This document shows, piece by piece, positions 1 through 6,166 of a DNA stretch of 12,893 nt; within the stretch, counting starts at the first letter, position 1; every line of letters starts with the position of its first letter. A program made the translations under genes and the position numbers. Source of the stretch: UBA2645 sp964513555 (GTDB taxonomy: Bacteria > Pseudomonadota > Alphaproteobacteria > Rickettsiales > UBA1997); contig CAZENB010000048.1 in NCBI GenBank assembly GCA_964513555.1, positions 1 through 12,893 of the forward strand, given 5' to 3'. The notes under the pieces are model-generated. The model saw only the letters and a program-made list of their open reading frames with translations, had not been told where the DNA came from and made no database searches.

Positions 1-559
1 TCATTCTGGCATAAGATGATTTTCCTTCACCATATCCGCCATTTAAAGCTACAACGCTTACATATTTTTCTGATTTTGCAATTGCTATGGCAGCTTCTTT
101 TGCAGATTCTTTAAAGTTTAAGTTGTCGTCATTTGAGGCTTCTGGAGCAAATCTTCTTTTTAATTTTGTTACATCAAGTTTTTTTGTGCAGCATTTTAGA
201 TAAATTCCAATTATTGAAAACATTAAAAAGAATACTGCAAAAATTAGACTTAAGTTTGTGAGTGAAAATATAACTTTTTTGCTATCTAAAAGATCAGTTT
301 CAAATAAAATGAAAAGTAAAGCTGAAACACAAATCATAAAATCAAGATAAGTTTGATTTTTTGTAAGATTGGCTTTTGTAAATTCTTTTTTAAGTTGAGA
401 CAATCCATAAAACACCGCAAGTAAAATTGATGCTACAATTGCGATTGAAAAGGCTGAAATTGGAAGGGGAATTATTGGGCTTAAATCAATTGTTTCAGGC
501 GATAAGCTTTTAATTATTGTGAAAAGTAGGCAAGAGGTAAATATAGTAATAAAGATCAT
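1..559 (-). CDS. Membrane-anchored P-loop NTPase, KAP-like (N-terminal part, runs off left edge)
   Basis: The first 186 codons of a leftward gene are visible; the rest lies outside the window. Four hydrophobic segments occupy about residues 1-18, 29-52, 70-88 and 97-121. A basic linker (KLKRRF, about 132-137) follows, then a Walker A loop, GGYGEGKSS, at about 174-182, preceded by the hydrophobic strand VSVVALN. The phrase 'ALNG-x-(Y/W)-G-x-GKS/T' is typical of KAP-type P-loop ATPases, which are membrane-associated and sometimes found in defence or accessory islands. The Walker B region is not in view, so the family call is an inference from Walker A and the membrane segments. The ATG at 559-557 is the only usual start codon before the upstream in-frame stop at 607-605. 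No Shine-Dalgarno is evident. Its upstream edge abuts a decayed gene, which suggests it was brought in by rearrangement. Confidence 0.75.
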   Translation of the reverse strand, partial: MIFITIFTSCLLFTIIKSLSPETIDLSPIIPLPISAFSIAIVASILLAVFYGLSQLKKEFTKANLTKNQTYLDFMICVSALLFILFETDLLDSKKVIFSLTNLSLIFAVFFLMFSIIGIYLKCCTKKLDVTKLKRRFAPEASNDDNLNFKESAKEAAIAIAKSEKYVSVVALNGGYGEGKSSYARM

Positions 560-573
560 AAAAAGTACTATAA

Positions 574-726
574 TTTGGTGTTGGTTTTTCGGATAATTAT
601 TTGCTTACAGGATATGAAACCACACTAATTAGATCCTTTGCACCACAACAAGGATGAAGAAGCTTGGATCAGAATACAGGTAAATATGAATATATCAAAA
701 ATCTTAGTTATTTTGGTGCTTGTTAA
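574..726 (+). pseudogene. Relic of an unidentified gene (3' end, one in-frame stop)
   Basis: Read rightward from 574, this stretch gives a protein-like tail beginning FGVGFSDNYLLTGYETT and ending NLSYFGAC before TAA at 724-726. It is interrupted once, by TGA at 655-657 in the context APQQG-stop-RSLDQNTG. A TGG-to-TGA change would explain that stop, since Trp fits the surrounding phrase. The reading is blocked upstream by TAA at 571-573, just before the divergent NTPase gene starts at 559, so the 5' part appears lost at that junction. The relic stops 8 bp short of the convergent pheT 3' end, a spacing typical of real gene ends. I do not recognise the family. A chance open frame in AT-rich DNA remains possible. 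Confidence 0.4.
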
Positions 727-733
727 CTTTTTA

Positions 734-3112
734 TTAAACCCTCAAAGTTGCACCGTAAAATTTTCCAACCGACTCAATAATTTTGGAACTGATTGCATCA
801 ATTTCATCACTTGTGAAAGTTTTTTCAATTGGTTGTAATTTAACTCTTAAAGCTACCGATTTCTTGCTGGAATCAATATTTTTACCGCTGAAAATATCAA
901 ACACGACAACTTCTTTTATTAGTTGTTTTTCGCAATTAGAGATTGTTTTTATAACATCGCCAATTTTTTGGTCTTTATTCATTAAAAATGCAAAATCTCG
1001 CTCAACCATTTGCAAATCATTAACCAAAAAAGCTTTTTTAGCGCTTGATTTCTGTTGATTTGGCAGATTATCAACAAGAATTTCAAAGGCGTTTAATCTG
1101 TTTTTAAGGTCAAATTTTTTAGTAATTTTAGGATTAATTTCACCAAAATAACCAATAATATTTTTGCCCAATTTTAAAGCAGCGAAGCGGTGAGGATGAT
1201 AATATTTTGGTGCATTTGCAGTGTCAATTTGAATTGAGTCAGCTTTTATTCCAAAAATTTCAACAACATCAAGCAAATCTTTTTTTACATCAAAAACATC
1301 AAAATCACGTTGATCTTGATAAAAGTCTTGTTCTTTGTTTTTACCAGCACGAATTCCGGCAATTACTGTTTTTTGTTGGTTATTTTCTAAACCTTCAAAA
1401 ACTTTACCAATTTCAAAAAGTGAAAGATTGTTGAAATTTCTCAAAGAATTTCTTTTATAAGATTCCAAAAGACCAATTATCAAGTTTGGTCTCATATGAT
1501 TTAACTCAATGCTTATTGGGTTTGTAAGCATTAAGTTATCATTTTTTTCGCTAAAAATTTCAACTAAGTTAGAATCACAAAATGACCAATTTATAGTTTC
1601 TGTTAGACCTTTCGAGCAAAGAGTTTTTCTGCTTTTATCTAATAGATCTTCTTCTTTCTTTATTGTTCTCGTTGCTAGTGGTTGTGGAATAATTTTATCA
1701 TATCCAAAAATTCTTATAACTTCCTCAACTAAGTCTTCTGATTGTGAAATATCGCTTCGATTACTTGGGGGTGTAACTAAATATTTAGATTCAGTAACTT
1801 TTACAGTTGCAAAGTTTAGTGCTGAAAGAATTTTTAGAACTTCTTCTTCTGCAATTTTAATTCCGATTAACTTACTAATTTTTGTAAAATCAAACTCAAT
1901 TTTCTTAGTTGTAATTTCATAACCAGAAATCGTTTTGATTTCACTGGCTTCGCCGCCGCAAATTTCAAGAATTAATTGAGTTGCCATTTCAATTCCATCA
2001 ATGCAGCTTTCTGAGTCAATACCTCTTTCAAAACGATAACGTGCATCAGATAAAATGTTTAATTTTCGTCCAGAATAAGAAACTGCTGAAGGTTGAAAGA
2101 AAGCTGATTCTAAAATTATTTCTGAAGTCTCAAGGCTGCATCCAGAATTGCTTGAACCAACAATGCCGGCAATACCAATAACTTTTTCTGAATCAGAAAT
2201 AGTTAATATTTTATCGTCTAAAAGAAATTCGTCATTTTTTAATGAAGTGAATTTTTCACCATTTTTTGAAAAGCGAACTGAAATTTGGCCGTTAACTTTA
2301 CTTGAATCATAAGCATGTAAAGGTCTATTTAAAACAAACATCACATAGTTTGTAACATCAACAACAGCAGAAATAGAATTAACTCCAATTGAGTTCAATT
2401 TATTTTTTAACCATTTTGGCGATTCAGAATTTTTTATATTCTTGATTTGACGAAATGCTGCGAAGTTGCAATATTGAATAGCTTCATTTTTAACTGAAAA
2501 ATTTGCTGTGAATTTTATTGGATTTTGTTTTATCTCGGGTTTTTTTAAAGTTCCAAGTCCTTTTGCAGCTAGGTCTGATGCAATTCCATATATTCCAAGA
2601 CAATCACCACGGTTTGGTGTTACATTAATTTCTATTACAGCATCATTTAGATTAAATAAATCAGTTATTTTAGTACCAATTTCAATTTCTTCATCAACTT
2701 CAATAATACCGCTATCTTCATTTCCAATTCCAAGTTCGCGTGCTGAACAAAGCATTCCATTACTTTCAACTCCAGCAATTTTAGCTTTTTTTATAATTAA
2801 TTGGTTTGAGGGAATTACAGATCCAATTGGTGCGTATGCAACTTTAAGTCCAGTTCTTGCATTTGGTGCACCACAAATAATTTGCAGAAGATCACTACTA
2901 TCTTTTGTTTTAACTTTGCAAATCTTTAATTTGTTAGAGTTTTCGTGAGGAGCAGTTTCAACAATTTGTGCAACTGAAAAGAACCCTAAAGCTTTTGCTT
3001 TATTATCAACACTCTCAAATTCAAGACCAATACTGGTTAGACTTTCACAAATTTCTTCAAGAGTTGAATTGGTTTCAAGATATTCTTTTAACCAAGATAG
3101 AGTAAATTTCAT
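734..3112 (-). CDS. pheT: Phenylalanine--tRNA ligase beta subunit
   Basis: Beta chain of the cytoplasmic alpha2-beta2 enzyme that charges tRNA-Phe. At 792 residues it is full length. The N-terminus MKFTLSWLKEYL is characteristic. An EMAP/OB-type tRNA-binding domain spans about 40-150 (CGAPN at 80-84), followed by VTPNRGDCLG at 164-173. The B3/B4 editing region, about 210-390, contains DVTNYVM (252-258), RPLHAYD (263-269) and SDARYRFERGID (355-366). The B5 domain is about 400-475, with DISQSEDLVEEVIR. A catalytic-like core follows, and the C-terminal anticodon-binding FDX-ACB domain covers about 697-792 (ERDFAF near its start, FDIFSGKN within). pheS normally lies directly upstream but is absent; the upstream gene on this strand is atpF, 175 bp away across a palindromic repeat, so pheT probably has its own promoter. 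The ATG at 3112 is the standard start. Confidence 0.98.
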   Translation of the reverse strand: MKFTLSWLKEYLETNSTLEEICESLTSIGLEFESVDNKAKALGFFSVAQIVETAPHENSNKLKICKVKTKDSSDLLQIICGAPNARTGLKVAYAPIGSVIPSNQLIIKKAKIAGVESNGMLCSARELGIGNEDSGIIEVDEEIEIGTKITDLFNLNDAVIEINVTPNRGDCLGIYGIASDLAAKGLGTLKKPEIKQNPIKFTANFSVKNEAIQYCNFAAFRQIKNIKNSESPKWLKNKLNSIGVNSISAVVDVTNYVMFVLNRPLHAYDSSKVNGQISVRFSKNGEKFTSLKNDEFLLDDKILTISDSEKVIGIAGIVGSSNSGCSLETSEIILESAFFQPSAVSYSGRKLNILSDARYRFERGIDSESCIDGIEMATQLILEICGGEASEIKTISGYEITTKKIEFDFTKISKLIGIKIAEEEVLKILSALNFATVKVTESKYLVTPPSNRSDISQSEDLVEEVIRIFGYDKIIPQPLATRTIKKEEDLLDKSRKTLCSKGLTETINWSFCDSNLVEIFSEKNDNLMLTNPISIELNHMRPNLIIGLLESYKRNSLRNFNNLSLFEIGKVFEGLENNQQKTVIAGIRAGKNKEQDFYQDQRDFDVFDVKKDLLDVVEIFGIKADSIQIDTANAPKYYHPHRFAALKLGKNIIGYFGEINPKITKKFDLKNRLNAFEILVDNLPNQQKSSAKKAFLVNDLQMVERDFAFLMNKDQKIGDVIKTISNCEKQLIKEVVVFDIFSGKNIDSSKKSVALRVKLQPIEKTFTSDEIDAISSKIIESVGKFYGATLRV

Positions 3113-3210
3113 TTTAGTTTTTTAAAAGCTTTGGGTGGCATAAAAACGAAATAATCTGTTATGATTTTACAAAATGGATTTGCAAAACTATTTCCAGATT
3201 TTGCTAAATA

Positions 3211-3277
3211 AAACTGGATTGCCACGTCGCACCAAAGACAAGTTTTTGGTGCTCCTCGAAATGACGAGTGACAGTTT
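3211..3277. repeat. Palindromic intergenic repeat between atpF and pheT
   Basis: Nested inverted repeats: outer arms AAACTG (3211-3216) and CAGTTT (3272-3277), inner arms GCACCAAA (3229-3236) and TTTGGTGC (3245-3252) with an 8-base loop. Between the arms are GGATTGCCACGTCG on the left and CTCCTCGAAATGACG on the right. These resemble the dispersed 'GGATTGC..CGTCG / CTCGCAATGACG' elements known from Rickettsiales and other bacteria; that family link is from memory. It lies 10 bp past the atpF stop, so in the leftward transcript it would fold right after the F0 operon and could act as a terminator or 3'-end protector before pheT. Confidence 0.7.
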
Positions 3278-3287
3278 CAAATCTTTT

Positions 3288-3767
3288 TTAGTGGATAACT
3301 TTGTTAAAATTTTGTGTAGCTTGCGATAAAATTTGGTCGCTATCCTTTTTACTTAGTCCTTTTGAGCTTTCAACTTCAATAGTGTGAATTGCAGCAGAAA
3401 TAATTGCTTTTTTCACATCTCTAATTGCTTTTTCCTCTTCTAGCTTAATTCTATCATAAGCGGCAGAAGTTCTTTTGAAAACTTCATCATTAACACTTTT
3501 TTGAGCGTCAGATAAAAATCTTGCAGCTTCAATTTCGGCATCTTTAATCAATTTTTGTGATTGTGCCAAAGAATCGTTGTAAAGTTGTTCGGCTTTGGCA
3601 AGAAGTTTTGCCGCAGTTTCTTTCATTTCTTTTGCCGCTAAAATTTCTTCAGCAATTGCTTTAGATTTATTATCTAAAGATTTAGCAATTATAGGAAAAA
3701 CCCATTTTACAATTGATCCAGCAACAATTAAGAAGGCTATTCCTAGCCAAAATTTTTCGTTAAACAT
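3288..3767 (-). CDS. atpF: F0F1 ATP synthase subunit b
   Basis: One of the two unlike b-type subunits of the peripheral stalk, which holds the F1 alpha3-beta3 head static against the rotating c-ring in the inner membrane. The 159 residues begin with a membrane segment (about 4-28, FWLGIAFLIVAGSIVKW) and continue as a long charged, Ala/Lys/Glu-rich helix typical of the b dimer's coiled coil. The order a-c-b'-b identifies this second copy as subunit b, and the length fits. It begins 3 bases after the stop of the b' gene (TAAattATG), so the two are surely cotranscribed and probably translationally coupled. The genes for F1 subunits (delta, alpha, gamma, beta, epsilon) do not follow, as is common in Alphaproteobacteria, where F0 and F1 operons are separate. 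Confidence 0.95.
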   Translation of the reverse strand: MFNEKFWLGIAFLIVAGSIVKWVFPIIAKSLDNKSKAIAEEILAAKEMKETAAKLLAKAEQLYNDSLAQSQKLIKDAEIEAARFLSDAQKSVNDEVFKRTSAAYDRIKLEEEKAIRDVKKAIISAAIHTIEVESSKGLSKKDSDQILSQATQNFNKVIH

Positions 3768-3770
3768 AAT

Positions 3771-4211
3771 TTAGTTAAAAAGTTTTTCTTTAATAGTTTG
3801 GGTTAAATCTTGAATTACTGACTCGCTTTTACTTTTTGATTCAGAAACAAAGTTTTTAATTTCTTCTTTTGATTTGTTGGTTTTTTTCTCAATTTCTTCT
3901 TTTAATTCGTGCAATAACTTTTCTCTTGTTGCATTAGCAGATTTAGTTGCAGCATCAATCTTTGTTTGATAGTCTTTTGAAGATTCTTTGATAAGAGAAT
4001 CAGTTTTTCTTTGTAATTCTTCTATTTGTTTTTCAAGTGAATTTCCTAAAGCAACATCATTTGCAATTACCGCTTGTCTTTCTTTAATGATATCACGAAT
4101 TCTTGGCAATATTACGTTGCTTACAAAATAATAAAGAATTGCGAAGCAGAATAGAAACCAAAAAATCTGTGAGCTGTCTGCATCTATGGTAGTAGGATCA
4201 AATTGCGGCAT
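3771..4211 (-). CDS. atpF': F0F1 ATP synthase subunit b' (second b-type stalk subunit)
   Basis: Second b-type stalk subunit; it pairs with the product of the adjacent atpF as a b/b' heterodimer, the arrangement seen in Alphaproteobacteria, cyanobacteria and chloroplasts. The 146 residues open with MPQFDPTTIDADSSQIFWF, very like alphaproteobacterial b' proteins. The membrane segment is about 13-36, followed by LPRIRDIIKERQ (about 35-46) and then a Lys/Glu/Ser-rich coiled coil to the C-terminus. This N-terminus is what separates b' from b. It is preceded by a 131-bp spacer containing a strong inverted repeat, unlike its tight junction with atpF. The gene is also annotated atpG or atpX in some genomes. 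Confidence 0.95.
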   Translation of the reverse strand: MPQFDPTTIDADSSQIFWFLFCFAILYYFVSNVILPRIRDIIKERQAVIANDVALGNSLEKQIEELQRKTDSLIKESSKDYQTKIDAATKSANATREKLLHELKEEIEKKTNKSKEEIKNFVSESKSKSESVIQDLTQTIKEKLFN

Positions 4212-4260
4212 CTTTTATCTAAATTTTAATTAAACTATTTTTCAAAAATAAAAAGTTTTT

Positions 4261-4330
4261 GTCATTGCAAAATTTTGATAAAGATTAATTGATAAATTAT
4301 AATTTCTTTACAAAAAAGTTTTGCAATGAC
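4261..4330. repeat. Long-armed inverted repeat between atpE and atpF'
   Basis: Perfect 12-bp arms GTCATTGCAAAA (4261-4272) and TTTTGCAATGAC (4319-4330) enclose a 46-base AT-rich interior. The stem extends four more pairs inward if one G-T pair is allowed (to 4276/4315). It starts 12 bases downstream of the atpE stop in the leftward transcript. Such a structure could end or pause part of the transcription after atpE, or shield the atpE 3' end from exonucleases; either would help make many c subunits per b/b' pair. The GTCATTGC arm tip also resembles the dispersed palindromes elsewhere in this window. The function is inference. Confidence 0.65.
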
Positions 4331-4342
4331 TTTGCTTTATTA

Positions 4343-4579
4343 CTATGAGAACAAGATCAAGAAAGCTAAAAGTACAGCAAAGATACCCATAGCTTCGGCA
4401 AGACCAACTGCGATGTAAATATATTTTTCAATTTTTGGAGCAGCAGAAGGATTTCTTGCAATTGAGTTGAAGAATGCAGCAAAAATATTTCCAATCGCTA
4501 CAGCAGCTCCTGCCATACCAATTGATAACAAACCTGCACCGATGAATTTTAAAGATACTAGAGCTGTAGTTGGTTCCAT
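4343..4579 (-). CDS. atpE: F0F1 ATP synthase subunit c (proton-carrying ring)
   Basis: Small proteolipid that forms the rotating c-ring in the inner membrane. The 78 residues make two helices (about 8-36 and 51-77) joined by the polar loop ARNPSAAP (41-48), whose Arg-Asn-Pro contacts gamma/epsilon. The Gly/Ala-rich first helix (GAGLLSIGMAGAAVAIG) is the usual ring-packing pattern. The ion-carrying carboxylate is Glu62 in GLAEAMGIF. The Ser/Thr and Gln ligands of sodium-type rings are not seen around it, so proton coupling is expected. It is the second gene of the F0 operon, set apart from both neighbours by 203 bp and 131 bp of hairpin-rich spacer, consistent with a separate control of expression to reach high copy number. 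Confidence 0.98.
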   Translation of the reverse strand: MEPTTALVSLKFIGAGLLSIGMAGAAVAIGNIFAAFFNSIARNPSAAPKIEKYIYIAVGLAEAMGIFAVLLAFLILFS

Positions 4580-4586
4580 TTTAATT

Positions 4587-4590
4587 ACCT
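4587..4590 (-). promoter_or_regulatory. Ribosome binding site of atpE
   Basis: On the leftward strand TTAGGT stands before atpE, with its AGGT core at 4590-4587 and 7 bases to the ATG. It is one of the clearer Shine-Dalgarno sequences in a window where most genes have none, in keeping with strong translation of subunit c. Confidence 0.55.
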
Positions 4591-4612
4591 AAAATTAGAG
4601 TTAAAATAATTT

Positions 4613-4637
4613 TGAAAAAATTATAACAATTTTTTCA
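4613..4637. repeat. Perfect hairpin in the atpE leader, overlapping a TATAAT
   Basis: TGAAAAAATT and AATTTTTTCA form a perfect 10-bp stem around a 5-base loop. It lies 33 bases upstream of the atpE ATG. On the leftward strand a TATAAT at 4625-4620 sits inside the palindrome and could be a -10 box for an atpE-specific promoter; no good -35 box is seen 16-18 bases further up. It is either a promoter, an mRNA 5' structure, or both. Confidence 0.45.
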
Positions 4638-4647
4638 GTTTTAAGAA

Positions 4648-4673
4648 TTATTTTCTTTAAATTAAGAAAATAA
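4648..4673. repeat. Perfect hairpin in the atpB-atpE spacer
   Basis: TTATTTTCTT (4648-4657) and AAGAAAATAA (4664-4673) make a perfect 10-bp stem with a 6-base loop. It is the second of a series of inverted repeats in this 203-bp spacer and lies 10 bases from the hairpin at 4613-4637. The stem has only two G-C pairs, so stability is modest. Confidence 0.5.
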
Positions 4674-4719
4674 CCCAACTTCATCTGCTTATTTTTTCCT
4701 TTTATCCGGTCTTCTTTCG

Positions 4720-4766
4720 CTTTTTTTGGTGAAAAAGCTTTTGATCATTAATAAGCTAAGATCAAA
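4720..4766 (-). terminator. Two adjacent hairpins just after atpB (possible attenuator)
   Basis: In the leftward transcript, 16 bases past the atpB stop, TTTGATC (4766-4760) pairs with GATCAAA (4746-4740) across a 13-base loop. It is followed at once by GCTTTTT pairing with AAAAAGC (within 4738-4720). The first hairpin is succeeded by a run of T after AGC, loosely resembling an intrinsic terminator, but the stem is A-T rich. Partial termination here would insulate atpB (one copy per complex) from atpE (many copies). This is inference from position and symmetry. Confidence 0.35.
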
Positions 4767-4782
4767 TTTTATTAAACAGTTG

Positions 4783-5532
4783 TTAATGAGCTTTTGTAAC
4801 TTCTCCTAAGTAGGCACAAACTAGAATTGTAAAAATATAAGCTTGTAAAACTGCAACAAATAATTCAAATCCGGTCATTACTACACTAAACAAAAGGGGT
4901 AAGCTGCCAAATATAACTCCAAGAGATATAATAAAACCTGCTACAACTTTCAAAAGTACGTGTCCAGCAACCATATTTGCAAAAAGACGAACAGAAAGTG
5001 TGATAGGTCTTATTAGAAATGAGAAGAATTCTATAACAAAAATTACAGGTGCCATCCAAATAGGAACTCCACTTGGTAAAAACATGTGAAAAAACCCACC
5101 AATTCCGTTTCGTGCAAAAGCAAAAATTGTGATTACAAGAAATGCTAGAATTGAAATTGCACCAGTAACAATAACTTGACTTGTAGCTGTAAAACCATAA
5201 GGAGTCATGCCCAAAAAGTTACACATTAAGATAAATGTAAAAATGCTGAATACAAAAGGGAAAAACTTATTTCCTTCATTGCCAATGCCACTTTTGATCA
5301 TTTCGATTATAAAATTGTAAAGAGATTCAGCAATTACTTGCATTCTTGAAGGTACTAAGGCTTTTTTGTCAGTTGCAATAAGTAGAAAAATTACTGAAAT
5401 TGCAGTTGCTAGTAGCATATAAAATGCTGAGTTGGTAATACTTATATCAAATGAACCGAATTGAATATCAAAAATTTTATGTACTCTGAATTGTTCGAGG
5501 GGACTATGTTTTTCGTGAATATCTGCTGACAT
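4783..5532 (-). CDS. atpB: F0F1 ATP synthase subunit a (proton half-channels)
   Basis: Static membrane subunit that provides the two proton half-channels facing the c-ring. It has 249 residues, the normal alphaproteobacterial length, with five or six membrane helices (about 35-53, 90-109, 118-140, 158-176, 180-215, 218-244). The essential arginine is Arg182 in TLSVRLFANMVAGH, and the helix 5 partners Glu223 and Gln230 (GFELFVAVLQAYIF) are present. The N-terminal HSPLEQF (about 9-15) is also typical of Alphaproteobacteria. It is the first gene of the F0 operon here; atpI, which often precedes it, is not upstream. Instead a divergent IalB-like gene starts 111 bp away. No clear Shine-Dalgarno precedes the ATG at 5532. 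Confidence 0.98.
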   Translation of the reverse strand: MSADIHEKHSPLEQFRVHKIFDIQFGSFDISITNSAFYMLLATAISVIFLLIATDKKALVPSRMQVIAESLYNFIIEMIKSGIGNEGNKFFPFVFSIFTFILMCNFLGMTPYGFTATSQVIVTGAISILAFLVITIFAFARNGIGGFFHMFLPSGVPIWMAPVIFVIEFFSFLIRPITLSVRLFANMVAGHVLLKVVAGFIISLGVIFGSLPLLFSVVMTGFELFVAVLQAYIFTILVCAYLGEVTKAH

Positions 5533-5643
5533 TTTAAAATTTGTTTGGATTTTTAACTCTTGCGTGAAATGCTTAGGCTTAATTTAAAATTGCTCATTTT
5601 CCAAAAGTTAATAGTTATAAAGAGCCGAGGCAAAATAGTTTTT
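5533..5643. promoter_or_regulatory. Divergent promoter region, atpB operon / IalB-like unit
   Basis: These 111 bp separate two gene sets transcribed away from each other, so promoters for both should lie here. The stretch is very A+T rich. I could not pick out convincing -35/-10 pairs: a TATAAA at 5616-5621 has TTGCTC at 5590-5595, but the spacing of 20 is too long. GAGG at 5627-5630 is a plausible ribosome binding site for the rightward gene. Confidence 0.4.
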
Positions 5644-6165
5644 ATGGCAAAAAAGTCAAGTTTTATGAAATTTTTTTTTACAACATTTTTAACAATATTT
5701 CTTTTAGTGAAAGATTCTTATTCAAAAGATTTGCAAGAAAAATTTCAGGATTGGAGCGTTTTTAAAACTAACAGAAAAGACAAAACAATTTGCTATATTG
5801 CTTCAATCCCTATAAAAAAAGAAGGAAACCATAGTAAGAGGGGAGAAGCTTATTTTATAGTTAATAATATTGTAAATGATGCTGATGAAATTACTGTTTC
5901 TTCAGGATTTTTTTATCAAGAAGAATCAAATGTTGAAATTTCTTTTGGATCTAAGAAATTCTATCTTTTTCCTCATCTTTCATTGGCGTGGGCCAATGAT
6001 AAAAATGATGATATTGAAATTATAAAACAAATGCAAAAATCTGAAGAAATGATTATTAGTGGAGTTGCAAAAAATACAAAAGTTGCTATTGATACGTATT
6101 CTTTGATTGGTTTTATCCCAGCTTACTATAAAATGAAAGAGATTTGCTCTGAACTAAAGGAATAA
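5644..6165 (+). CDS. Exported IalB-like protein (invasion associated locus B family)
   Basis: Predicted periplasmic protein of 173 residues. Signs of the IalB family are FQDWSVF (about 34-40), CYIASIP (50-56), RGEAYFIV (66-73), VEISFGSKKFYLF (97-109), AWA (115-117) with an acidic run after it, DTYSLIGFIPAY (150-161) and a C-terminal Cys (168). Cys50 and Cys168 could form a disulfide. Residues about 7-27 form a hydrophobic signal peptide, with likely cleavage after SYS. The family is widespread in Alphaproteobacteria; IalB of Bartonella affects erythrocyte entry, but most members have no known biochemical role. The frame stays open back to 5560, yet the extra 28 codons precede a good signal peptide, so I take the ATG at 5644 (GAGG 13 bases before). 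ATG at 5665 is an alternative. The next gene starts one base after its stop. Confidence 0.85.
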   Translation: MAKKSSFMKFFFTTFLTIFLLVKDSYSKDLQEKFQDWSVFKTNRKDKTICYIASIPIKKEGNHSKRGEAYFIVNNIVNDADEITVSSGFFYQEESNVEISFGSKKFYLFPHLSLAWANDKNDDIEIIKQMQKSEEMIISGVAKNTKVAIDTYSLIGFIPAYYKMKEICSELKE

Positions 6166-6166
6166 A

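Noticed and set aside
655..657. TGA read as Trp (altered genetic code)
   Set aside because: The clear genes in the window (for example nuoA, nuoB, nuoC, atpB) use TGG for Trp and none needs an internal TGA; a decayed gene is simpler.
638..838. Open frame of 66 codons, rightward, at the pheT 3' end
   Set aside because: Its second half is antisense to the conserved FDX-ACB domain of pheT, and a different frame in 574-726 looks more protein-like.
783..2948. Several rightward open frames inside pheT
   Set aside because: They are antisense to a complete, well-conserved pheT and show no family features; such frames are common opposite AT-rich coding DNA.
5560..5643. 28-codon N-terminal extension of the IalB-like protein
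   Set aside because: It would bury the signal peptide inside the protein and occupies most of the divergent promoter region.
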